The notes under the pieces were generated by a model. It was not told the DNA's origin, made no database searches, and saw only the letters and a program-made list of their open reading frames with translations. This document shows positions 36,240 through 43,369 of a DNA stretch of 64,000 nt, in pieces. The stretch covers positions 2,976,001 to 3,040,000 of the forward strand of contig OZ245043.1 of assembly GCA_965224285.1 (NCBI GenBank). Reading direction: 5' to 3'. Both the position numbers and the translations under genes were made by a program. The DNA comes from JAJCYK01 sp965224285 (lineage in GTDB: Bacteria; Bacteroidota; Bacteroidia; Cytophagales; Cyclobacteriaceae). Numbering within the stretch: position 1 is the stretch's first letter; every line of letters begins with the position of its first letter.

Positions 36240-37097
36240 ATGTATAAAATCGTAGTTCCAACCGATTTTTCCAAATTGTCGGAACATGCGTTGGATGTAG
36301 CTATCGACATAGCCCGCCGAACCAATGGAGCGATTTTTTTGCTCAATGTAATGAGTACCACCAAGAACTATTCTTTCAGTGCTATGGGTGGGGGCGTTAC
36401 TGATCGTACCATTTCAGAGGATGATCGTTATATCCTGGAATTGCACCGGGCCAATGAAAAACGGCTTAAGGAATTGATCGCTAAACACGCACATGGAGAT
36501 ATCCCAGTATACCCATTTATAGAACTTGACGACTTGGATGAAGGAGTAAACCATTTCGCGGAAAGGCTAAATTGCGATTTAGTGGTAATGGGCACCAGCG
36601 GTGAAAATACCATGACCGAATATTTCGAAGGAAATCATACCGAAAGGGTTATACGGATCACTCATATACCGGTATTAACTATTAGAAAGCCCATTCAGAA
36701 TTTCGATGTTAAGAACATCGTATTCGCCACCGATTTGAAAACCGTGGCTAAAGAGGGGGTAGACCAAATTGAACGATTCGCTACTTTTTTCGGAGCAACC
36801 GTCCACATGGTTCACGTCAGCAATAATGACTCTGAAAGAGTGAGAAAAGCCATGGAGGCATTTGCGGAGGAACACGAAACTCCTCATCAGGTGCCCGAGT
36901 TGACTATAAACCCTCTGAAGGGATCAAATGTAGAAGATACCATATTGAATTTCGCCCGGGAAAAAAATGCAGAGATTGTAGCTTCGGTTAACCATGGGCG
37001 CCGGGGACTGCTGCATTTATTTGTGGGAGGCCTGTCTGAAAGACTGGTGAGAGATGCTCAAGTTCCGGTATTTACTGTACATATGGATCCGAATTAG
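36240..37097 (+). CDS. Universal stress protein, tandem UspA domains
   Basis: The 285-residue protein consists of two UspA domains (about 1-142 and 150-283). The first opens with YKIVVPTDFSKLSEHALDVA and carries VVMGTSGENTMTEYFEGNHTE; the second opens with KNIVFATDLKTVAKEGV and ends in the nucleotide-binding-like NHGRRGLLHLFVGGLSERLV. Double-domain Usp proteins bind ATP or other ligands and act in stress survival; the ligand is not known here. A hairpin terminator follows (37120-37148). Confidence 0.95.
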   Translation: MYKIVVPTDFSKLSEHALDVAIDIARRTNGAIFLLNVMSTTKNYSFSAMGGGVTDRTISEDDRYILELHRANEKRLKELIAKHAHGDIPVYPFIELDDLDEGVNHFAERLNCDLVVMGTSGENTMTEYFEGNHTERVIRITHIPVLTIRKPIQNFDVKNIVFATDLKTVAKEGVDQIERFATFFGATVHMVHVSNNDSERVRKAMEAFAEEHETPHQVPELTINPLKGSNVEDTILNFAREKNAEIVASVNHGRRGLLHLFVGGLSERLVRDAQVPVFTVHMDPN

Positions 37098-37119
37098 CTT
37101 TTATTTAAAAAATGATTAG

Positions 37120-37148
37120 AAGCCGTTCCCTAAAGGAGCGGCTTTCTT
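37120..37148. terminator. Bidirectional Rho-independent terminator between uspA-like gene and prephenate dehydrogenase
   Basis: A ten-pair stem (AAGCCGTTCC / GGAGCGGCTT, with one G-T pair) around a CTAAA loop is followed by TTTCTT on the plus strand. On the minus strand a T-rich run (TTTTTTAAATAAAA) follows a few bases after the stem. It lies 22 bases after the uspA stop and touches the stop of the convergent gene. Confidence 0.8.
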
Positions 37149-37986
37149 ACTTTAGGATCTTACGGATTTCATTAGCCCGGCTAATCAGGCTGTCCAAACT
37201 TTCTCTGTCCTGTGATGATATGGCCTGCTTGAATTGTTGCAATTCGCTGATATAGGTGTCTATCACACTCAGTATATTGGCTGCGTTGTCCGAAAAAATG
37301 GGAGTCCACATGTCCTTGGAACTTTTGGCCAACCTTACCGTAGAATCAAACCCCCCACTGGCCAAATTGAAAATATTGGTTTGGTCTTTTTCTTTCTTCA
37401 ATACTGTCAAGGCCAATGCGAATGAACTTATATGGGAAATGTGTGATACATAGGCAGCATGTAGGTCATGTTCCCGGCTGTCCATCTGGATGATGGTCAT
37501 ACCCAATGTATTATACAATTCAGTAACCAGCGTTATGGCTTTGCTGTCACTCATTTGGGCATCGCAGATAATGGCTGCCTTGTTCTCAAATAAGCCTGAA
37601 ATCGCTGCCATAGGACCTGAAAATTCTGTTCCCGCCATTGGATGAGTAGCTACATAGCATGAGCGATTAGGGTGTTCGGCAATACTCTTAGCCATGGAAA
37701 ACTTGGTTGAACCCACATCCATCACCACCTTTCCCTCACTTCGGTCCAGGATTACCGGCAGTAGTTGGATGATGTGATGAACAGGCACCGCCACAATTAT
37801 TAAAGCAGCAGATCTCATGGCTTCCTCCAGACTAACCATATGATCAACCAAACCCAACTCCACGGCCTGCTCTGCATGGTCGGCATTACTATCCACCCCA
37901 TAAATGCTCTCAGCAAATCCTGAATTTCTCAAATCCCTGGCTAGTGATCCTCCAATTAAACCCAATCCGATTATTGCAATGTCCAT
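37147..37986 (-). CDS. Prephenate dehydrogenase
   Basis: This NAD(P)-dependent enzyme makes 4-hydroxyphenylpyruvate from prephenate for tyrosine. The Rossmann motif IIGLGLIGGSLARDLR is at the N-terminus, the catalytic His lies in ATHPMAGTEFSGP, and LHAAYVSHISHISSFALA is the conserved dimer helix. The length (279) fits a monofunctional TyrA without chorismate mutase. It is a single gene with its own promoter (38006-38013). Confidence 0.93.
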   Translation of the reverse strand: MDIAIIGLGLIGGSLARDLRNSGFAESIYGVDSNADHAEQAVELGLVDHMVSLEEAMRSAALIIVAVPVHHIIQLLPVILDRSEGKVVMDVGSTKFSMAKSIAEHPNRSCYVATHPMAGTEFSGPMAAISGLFENKAAIICDAQMSDSKAITLVTELYNTLGMTIIQMDSREHDLHAAYVSHISHISSFALALTVLKKEKDQTNIFNLASGGFDSTVRLAKSSKDMWTPIFSDNAANILSVIDTYISELQQFKQAISSQDRESLDSLISRANEIRKILK

Positions 37987-38005
37987 AATACCTGGATTAT
38001 GGCAC

Positions 38006-38032
38006 CAAAGATATCACTAATTATTCCGGAAT
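38006..38032 (-). promoter_or_regulatory. Promoter for prephenate dehydrogenase with a palindrome in the spacer
   Basis: Minus-strand TATCTTTG (38013-38006) is a good -7 box, 20 bases before the ATG. Just upstream lies the perfect palindrome ATTCCGGAAT (38023-38032), within the spacer, with only a weak TTTTAG -33 beyond it. The palindrome could be an operator. Confidence 0.5.
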
Positions 38033-38069
38033 CTAAAATTTTTGAATTAGGTAGATGTAGGTTGGAGAA

Positions 38070-38726
38070 TTATGGTGATACTGCCAGCAAGTCACTATAT
38101 TTCTTTACGAATTTCTCCACTTTTGGCTTAGCCACCGCGATGACATAAGGATCATAAGGGTTGTTGCGGTAATAATCCTGGTGATATGCTTCAGCGGGGT
38201 AGAAAACTTCGAAGGGATTTAGTTCGGTAACTATGGGCTTTTCAAAGGTCTCCTTCGCGGCGAGTTTGGTCATTGCCGCCTCCGCTTGTTGCTTCTGCTG
38301 TTGATTGTGATAAAATATAGCAGATCGATATTGCGGCCCCACATCTGGACCCTGACGATTCAAAGTAGTGGGATCATGGGTATAAAAAAATACCTCCAAC
38401 AACTTCGGGTAACTTATTAGACCAGGATCAAAATATATCTGCACTCCCTCGGCATGACGCGTATTTCCCAAGCTAACCTCCCGGTAAGTAGGGTTTTCCT
38501 TATCTCCCCCCGTATAGCCTGAAATCACATCCTCTACTCCTTTTAACTGTTCAAAAACGGCTTCGGTGCACCAAAAACACCCGCCTGCAAATGTCGCCAC
38601 CTCCAGGTCATCTGCCAATCTGCCCTGAAGTTGTGAAATATCACTGTATAACGAGTTTTGATTGGATTTTTGGCATCCGGTCAAATTTATTAACACTAAT
38701 GCCAGTACGATTAGTTTTGAATACAT
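38070..38726 (-). CDS. msrA: Peptide-methionine (S)-S-oxide reductase, lipoprotein form
   Basis: MsrA reduces methionine S-sulfoxide in proteins. The catalytic GGCFWCTEAVFEQLKGV motif with its Cys is present, and the family blocks VISGYTGGDKENPTYREV and GPQYRSAIFYH follow. The 218-residue product has an N-terminal lipobox (LINLTGCQK), so it is probably anchored in the envelope and repairs periplasmic proteins. It is a lone gene; the 87 bases before it hold the GC-rich inverted repeat CCGGGCCCCGG (38774-38784). Confidence 0.96.
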   Translation of the reverse strand: MYSKLIVLALVLINLTGCQKSNQNSLYSDISQLQGRLADDLEVATFAGGCFWCTEAVFEQLKGVEDVISGYTGGDKENPTYREVSLGNTRHAEGVQIYFDPGLISYPKLLEVFFYTHDPTTLNRQGPDVGPQYRSAIFYHNQQQKQQAEAAMTKLAAKETFEKPIVTELNPFEVFYPAEAYHQDYYRNNPYDPYVIAVAKPKVEKFVKKYSDLLAVSP

Positions 38727-38806
38727 GGTTACACCGATTATAAATAATTGAACGGATAAACCCGATAATTGTTCCGGGCCCCGGTGGGGAGGAGATGGTG
38801 CAATAT

Positions 38807-38842
38807 AAAAAATGAATCCCCATTGAGATCAATGAGGATTCA
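38807..38842 (-). terminator. Rho-independent terminator of the candidate small RNA
   Basis: On the minus strand GAATCCTCATTGA (38841-38829) pairs with TCAATGGGGATTC (38826-38814), 13 pairs with one T-G wobble. It is followed at once by A and six T (38812-38807). On the plus strand the same position is a mismatch and there is no T run, so the signal is strand-specific. No minus-strand protein gene ends near it: glnS stops 306 bases upstream. Confidence 0.75.
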
Positions 38843-38888
38843 CCTGTTTAACACCCTTAATTAAAACTATGAAATAAGCTATGCTTAA
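38807..38888 (-). ncRNA. Candidate orphan small RNA, about 80 nt
   Basis: A minus-strand promoter (38894-38924) and a strong terminator (38807-38842) bracket about 80 bases with no open reading frame: no ATG occurs, and the two GTG codons soon hit stops. The unit lies between glnS and msrA and ends 80 bases before the msrA ATG. The RNA would have an A/U-rich 5' half (AGCTTATTTCATAGTTTTAATTAAGGG) that could act as a pairing region, followed by the terminator stem. It could be a trans-acting small RNA, or a terminated leader (attenuator) for msrA. It has not been matched to any known family. Confidence 0.55.
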
Positions 38889-38893
38889 TGATA

Positions 38894-38924
38894 CAAGTAT
38901 AAGGGGGCGAGCACCGTGCTCCAA
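38894..38924 (-). promoter_or_regulatory. Promoter of the candidate small RNA, with operator-like palindrome in the spacer
   Basis: Minus-strand TTGG (38924-38921), 19 bases, TATACTTG (38901-38894) is close to the TTTG/TAnnTTTG consensus. The spacer contains the perfect inverted repeat GAGCAC-C-GTGCTC (38909-38921), a good candidate repressor site since it lies between the two promoter elements. Confidence 0.55.
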
Positions 38925-38997
38925 TTCACTCACCACCTTTTAATTACTGAGGTAATATTTACTGCCGAAATAATAAGTCTATTATATCGCCGGCAGA

Positions 38998-39030
38998 TTT
39001 GGCTTTAGCTTGGTTTTCTAATTATCTTTG
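38998..39030 (+). promoter_or_regulatory. Bacteroidota promoter for the 32-residue membrane protein
   Basis: TTTG (38998-39001), 21 bases, TATCTTTG (39023-39030) is a full consensus match. The ATG follows 15 bases after the -7 box, so the 5' leader would be only about 8-10 bases. Confidence 0.7.
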
Positions 39031-39044
39031 ACAAAAAAAGTATT

Positions 39045-39143
39045 ATGGGACTTGCAGGCTACGCCTTTTTCTTTATTCTACTAGCGATAAGCTTTGTAAT
39101 TGGCAGGTGGTTACAACAGGCGGAAAAGGAACGCCAGAAATAA
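39045..39143 (+). CDS. 32-residue single-helix membrane protein
   Basis: This short frame encodes a hydrophobic segment from about residue 2 to 20 (MGLAGYAFFFILLAISFVIG) and a charged tail (RWLQQAEKERQK). That is the classic shape of a bacterial membrane microprotein with the tail in the cytoplasm. A full-consensus promoter stands right in front. The stop lies four bases before the convergent glnS stop. It resembles small accessory subunits that bind larger membrane complexes, but no partner is encoded next to it. The identity is unknown. Confidence 0.6.
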   Translation: MGLAGYAFFFILLAISFVIGRWLQQAEKERQK

Positions 39144-39147
39144 GGGC

Positions 39148-40824
39148 TTACCGGGTCTGCCTTTTTGCCCAATTATCTCTCAAGGTCACTGTGCGATTCA
39201 ACACCAGTTCACCCTCCTTGGAGTCAGGATCTACGTTGAAATATCCCTGCCTCTCAAATTGAAACTGAAATAAAGCCTGACTTCCTTTTAAACTGGGTTC
39301 TACTTTGCCCCTAACTATTTCAAGCGACTCAGGATTCAAAAATTCCGTGAAATCTTTTTCGGGGTGTCCATCCGGTTCTTCCTCCATGAATAAGCGATCG
39401 TATAATCGGATCTCTGCATCCAAAGCACTATGCGCATTGACCCAACCCAAGGTTCCCTTTACTTTCTTCCCGCTATGGTCGTGGCCGCTTTTGGTTTCCG
39501 GGATGTAAGTGGCGTAGACCACTTTCACCTCTCCGGTTTGGGGATCTTTTTCAAACCCATCGCATTTAATGATGTAGGCGTATTTTAAACGGACTTCTCT
39601 ATCCGGCCCCAGTCGAAAAAACTTTCTGGGAGGGTCTTCCATAAAATCGGACCGTTCAATATAAAGTTCCCGGGAGAAATCAAGTTCCCTGGTGCCGGCG
39701 TCAAGGTCTTCCGGATTGTTGACGGCCGGTAGTATTTCTTGCTGGTTTTCCGGGTAGTTGGTAATGACCAGTTTTATGGGATCCAGGATACCAAATCGTC
39801 TGGGAGCTTTCTGGTTTAGGTCCTCACGGACACTAAACTCCAGCAAAGCCAGGTCAATGATGCCGTCCCTACGGGCAACTCCCACCCGGTCACAAAAATT
39901 TCTTATGGACCCTGGAGTGTACCCCCTTCTTCTCAGTCCGCTTATGGTCGGCATTCTGGGATCATCCCAACCACCTACATATCCTTCATCTACCAGCCTT
40001 GATAATTTTCGTTTGCTCATTATAGTATAGGCCAGGTTTAAGCGGGCAAATTCATATTGCCGTGAAGGATAGATCCCCAGCTTTTCGATAAACCATTGAT
40101 AAAGGGGTCGGTGTACCTCAAACTCTAATGTACAGAGACTATGGGTAATCCCTTCAATGGCATCTGACTGACCGTGAGCCCAATCATAGGTCGGAAAAAT
40201 GACCCAATCATTTCCAGTGCGGTGATGTGCGGTTTTCTTAATGCGATACATAACCGGATCACGCAAATGCATATTGGGGGAAGCCATATCAATTTTTGCA
40301 CGTAGCACTTTACTACCCTCCGGGTGCTGATCAGACTTCATTTCTTCAAACAAACTAAGGTTTTCCTCAACGGATCGGTCACGATATGGACTTTCTTTTC
40401 CCGGTTGGGTAGGAGTGCCCCGGGTTAAGCTGATCTCCTCTGGGGTTTGATCATCTACATAAGCCAACCCTGCTTTTATTAGTTGAATGGCAAAATCATA
40501 CAGCTGGGGAAAATAATCGCTGGCATAATATAGCCGATCATCCCAATCAAACCCCAACCATCGGATATCTTCCTGGATTGAGTCTACAAATTCTTGATCC
40601 TCTTTTTCCGGATTGGTGTCATCAAATCTCAAGTTGCACAATCCAGCATACTTTTTAGCCAAACCGAAATTCAGGCAGATCGACTTAGCATGACCGATAT
40701 GCAGGTATCCATTTGGTTCTGGAGGGAATCTGGTATGTACTCGACCTTGATGAAGACCGTCTTTCAAACCTTTCTCAATGATCTCCTCAATAAAATTTAG
40801 ATTTGCCTGCTTTATTTCAGTCAC
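39148..40824 (-). CDS. glnS: Glutaminyl-tRNA synthetase
   Basis: The 558-residue protein is a class I aminoacyl-tRNA synthetase charging tRNA-Gln. Both ATP-binding motifs are seen: the HIGH-type PPEPNGYLHIGHAKSI and the KMSKS-type IMSKRKLSRL. The C-terminal anticodon-binding beta barrels are intact. Its start MTEIKQANLNFIEEIIEKGL fits other bacterial GlnRS. GlnRS in Bacteroidota means direct Gln charging rather than a purely GatCAB route. It has its own -7 box at 40847-40854. Confidence 0.97.
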   Translation of the reverse strand: MTEIKQANLNFIEEIIEKGLKDGLHQGRVHTRFPPEPNGYLHIGHAKSICLNFGLAKKYAGLCNLRFDDTNPEKEDQEFVDSIQEDIRWLGFDWDDRLYYASDYFPQLYDFAIQLIKAGLAYVDDQTPEEISLTRGTPTQPGKESPYRDRSVEENLSLFEEMKSDQHPEGSKVLRAKIDMASPNMHLRDPVMYRIKKTAHHRTGNDWVIFPTYDWAHGQSDAIEGITHSLCTLEFEVHRPLYQWFIEKLGIYPSRQYEFARLNLAYTIMSKRKLSRLVDEGYVGGWDDPRMPTISGLRRRGYTPGSIRNFCDRVGVARRDGIIDLALLEFSVREDLNQKAPRRFGILDPIKLVITNYPENQQEILPAVNNPEDLDAGTRELDFSRELYIERSDFMEDPPRKFFRLGPDREVRLKYAYIIKCDGFEKDPQTGEVKVVYATYIPETKSGHDHSGKKVKGTLGWVNAHSALDAEIRLYDRLFMEEEPDGHPEKDFTEFLNPESLEIVRGKVEPSLKGSQALFQFQFERQGYFNVDPDSKEGELVLNRTVTLRDNWAKRQTR

Positions 40825-40846
40825 CTCAATACTGCTTTAAATCCTG

Positions 40847-40854
40847 CAAAGATA
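40847..40854 (-). promoter_or_regulatory. Bacteroidota -7 element for glnS
   Basis: Minus-strand TATCTTTG matches TAnnTTTG exactly, 22 bases before the glnS ATG. The -33 TTTG is not found at 19-21 bases. Confidence 0.5.
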
Positions 40855-40901
40855 GCTAATGAAGTCAAGTTTGTGCTATGTCGGCGGCGATTTATATGTA
40901 G

Positions 40902-41747
40902 TCAATCCTTCATCCGTCCTTTTAAGAATTTAAGCACGTCCTGAGCGGTAGCGGTTGGCGCCTCCTCCATGGGTACATGGCCCACTCCTTCGTAAATAAT
41001 TAACCGGCTGTTGGGGATGCGGTCCCGGAATCGATACCCATTTTCTAAAGGCAACCACAGATCGTCCTCGCCCCATAGGATCAAGGTCTGATGGGGTACC
41101 TGCTTTAAACCACTGGTATGATCATGATGCTGACCATTGGCCAGCGCCAGGAAGGCTTCGGGATTACCTTCCCGGTTAAACAGATCAAAGTACCGATCGA
41201 TTACTTCAGGAGTTATTTTCGATTGGTCGGTGTATACCTGACGCAGAAACTGCTCTAGCACATTTTTGTTAGCGGCAAATTTTATGGCCCTGCCTAATAT
41301 CGGAGTTCGCGCTACCCTAAAAGGCAATGGGAGATTGCGGTTTTCTAAAAATCCCGCAGAGCTGATAAGAATTAACTTGTTTACCCGATTGGGATAGCGG
41401 AGGGCAAACTCCCAGGCCAGCCATCCCCCCAGTGAACTACCAGCTATATGGCACTTTTTAATCTCCAACCTATCCAGAAATCCCGCTAATACTTCTATGT
41501 ACCTGGACATGGTATAGTCGTGGTCCGTTCTTGATCCGGACAAACCGAATCCAGGCAGATCAAATCTTACGATAGAATAATTGGATGATAACTGATCGGT
41601 CCAGGCATCAAAAGTATGCAGACTGGAGAAAGCCCCGTGGATCAGAAGTAATGGAGGACCTTTTCCCTCCAATCTGTAGTGCACCAGCGACCCGTCCAAA
41701 ACCAGAAATCGGGATTGGTCATTGGCGTATTTATCCAGGTAATTCAA
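40902..41747 (-). CDS. Alpha/beta-fold hydrolase
   Basis: The 281-residue protein has the complete alpha/beta hydrolase triad: nucleophile Ser in AGSSLGGWLA, Asp in LILWGEDDLWLP, and His in YEGVGHVPMEEAP. The oxyanion motif LLLIHGAFSS is also present. There is no signal peptide. Homologs include C-C bond hydrolases, esterases and haloperoxidase-like enzymes; the substrate is unknown. It stands alone, 77 bases from glnS on the same strand, with its ATG facing the STAS-like gene. Confidence 0.92.
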   Translation of the reverse strand: MNYLDKYANDQSRFLVLDGSLVHYRLEGKGPPLLLIHGAFSSLHTFDAWTDQLSSNYSIVRFDLPGFGLSGSRTDHDYTMSRYIEVLAGFLDRLEIKKCHIAGSSLGGWLAWEFALRYPNRVNKLILISSAGFLENRNLPLPFRVARTPILGRAIKFAANKNVLEQFLRQVYTDQSKITPEVIDRYFDLFNREGNPEAFLALANGQHHDHTSGLKQVPHQTLILWGEDDLWLPLENGYRFRDRIPNSRLIIYEGVGHVPMEEAPTATAQDVLKFLKGRMKD

Positions 41748-41857
41748 AGATATTTCCTTCCATTATGGGGATAATATTAAAAAGCATAACCATAAAGCCA
41801 TGGGAGAATTCTAATATTAGTCATTATCCTGTCATTCCAAAAAATTTATAGATCATA

Positions 41858-41890
41858 TTTGGTATTATTTCAATAATTAATGTAGCTTTG
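41858..41890 (+). promoter_or_regulatory. Bacteroidota promoter for the STAS-like gene
   Basis: TTTG (41858-41861), 21 bases, TAGCTTTG (41883-41890) is a full match. The ATG is 13 bases downstream, so the leader would be very short. Confidence 0.65.
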
Positions 41891-41903
41891 CTAAGAGCAA
41901 GTA

Positions 41904-42329
41904 ATGGTGAATAAAAGGGAACTACGCAACGATTTTGGGGAGATATATGCCTTCATCTCGAAGGAGCGGGGTCAGCCCTGGATCTACGTACAATGGATCG
42001 GTCAGATAGATACTGAGCTACTGAAACAAGGGATCGTAGAAATTTCTAAGATGATGGATGAGGAGCGCTGTGCTTTTATTCTCAGTGACCGGCGAGTGGC
42101 GCAAGGAAATTGGTTTGAAATTAACAATTGGCTGCAGCATAAATGGGCTCCCAAAGCGGTAAAGTCCGGGGTACAATATTTGGCCCATGTAGTAGCTCCA
42201 CTAGCCTCATCTCAAATGGCTTCTCTGGATATGGAATCGCGTATCTTGGGATTTGAATTTAAATCCTTTGACTCCTTAGAAGAAGCACAAAGTTGGTTAA
42301 CGGAGATGGCCCGCGAGCATCAGTCCTAG
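41904..42329 (+). CDS. STAS/SpoIIAA-like protein
   Basis: The 141-residue protein has an alternating alpha/beta pattern like the SpoIIAA-like (STAS) family: a beta strand at PWIYVQWIGQID, a helix, FILSDRRVAQGNW, then YLAHVVAPLASSQMASLDME and a closing helix. Proteins of this group are usually cytosolic and bind lipids, nucleotides or regulatory partners; no catalytic residues are evident. The assignment is by fold pattern only. Its stop shares CTAG with the convergent ATPase gene. Confidence 0.8.
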   Translation: MVNKRELRNDFGEIYAFISKERGQPWIYVQWIGQIDTELLKQGIVEISKMMDEERCAFILSDRRVAQGNWFEINNWLQHKWAPKAVKSGVQYLAHVVAPLASSQMASLDMESRILGFEFKSFDSLEEAQSWLTEMAREHQS

Positions 42330-43369
42330 CCCTCCATTAGTGGCATCAGATGCGGATGCTCCAGGTGAATGTTTATCCTTACCTGTTGGCCTGGTTGCAG
42401 ATCAGTATCCGTGGAGGAACTCCACAATTGATGATTGCCCACTCTAATCTGATACAGTAATTTATCCCCCAGAAACTCATGGGTTATCACCTCCCCCACT
42501 ATGCCACCTTCACCGATGTGGATCTGACCCGGCCTGAGACATAACAGGCCCCGGGAATATTGGGGAGCGGACTTCACTGGAATAGGGGTTATTTTCGTCT
42601 GAATTACCCCGGACTTATATTCCGCTTTAAGTAAATTTACTTTACCAAAAAAACTGGCAACATATGGATTTGCGGGATAATTATACAGTCGTTCCCCCAG
42701 ATCCACTTGCTGCACCTCACCTGCTTTCAGCAGAGCTATCCGGTCGGCGGTGCACAAGGCGTCCTGTATGTCATGTGTGACCAACACCGCGGTTAATCCG
42801 ACATTTTTAATAATCTTTTTTATATCAATCCTAACTTGATCCTTTAGTCGAGCGTCCAGGTTACTAAACGGCTCATCCAATAATATTATTTCAGGTTGAG
42901 GGGCCAGAGCCCTTGCCAGGGCTACCCTTTGTTGTTGCCCGCCGGACAACTGATGTGGATAGCGATTCTCCAGACCCTGCAAATTGGTAAGCGAAATAAT
43001 TTCCTGTAACCTGAATTTGCGAGTTTCAAGTGGCCATTTGTGAATGCCAAAGATGATATTGTCCCTGACTTTCATATGCGGAAACAAAGCGTAATCCTGG
43101 AATACCAGTCCTACTGAACGGTCCTGGGACTCAACGAATTTACCTCTGCCGGCCACCAGTTCCTCCTTGATGGATATTTCACCTCTATCAGGGGTTTCCA
43201 GTCCGGCAATAAGGCGTAACAAAGTGGTTTTTCCGCTACCGCTCTCTCCTGCCAAACCCAAGATCTCTCCTTTATTTATCGTTAGGTTCAGCCGGTTTAC
43301 AGCAGCTATATCCCTGGCATAGTACTTCACAACATCCTGAAGAATGATTATATGAGTATCATTTGACAT
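42326..43369 (-). CDS. fbpC: Iron(III)-type ABC transporter ATP-binding protein
   Basis: The ATPase drives the import of a ferric-type substrate. It carries Walker A GESGSGKTTLLRL, the signature LSGGQQQRVALARAL, Walker B ILLDEPFSNLD, and the switch His in LVTHD. The C-terminal part (about 235-347) is an OB-fold TOBE-like regulatory domain, as in FbpC and PotA. It overlaps the permease gene by 11 bases and is the last gene of the operon. The iron substrate is inferred from the family and the Fur-like box upstream. Confidence 0.93.
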   Translation of the reverse strand: MSNDTHIIILQDVVKYYARDIAAVNRLNLTINKGEILGLAGESGSGKTTLLRLIAGLETPDRGEISIKEELVAGRGKFVESQDRSVGLVFQDYALFPHMKVRDNIIFGIHKWPLETRKFRLQEIISLTNLQGLENRYPHQLSGGQQQRVALARALAPQPEIILLDEPFSNLDARLKDQVRIDIKKIIKNVGLTAVLVTHDIQDALCTADRIALLKAGEVQQVDLGERLYNYPANPYVASFFGKVNLLKAEYKSGVIQTKITPIPVKSAPQYSRGLLCLRPGQIHIGEGGIVGEVITHEFLGDKLLYQIRVGNHQLWSSSTDTDLQPGQQVRINIHLEHPHLMPLMEG

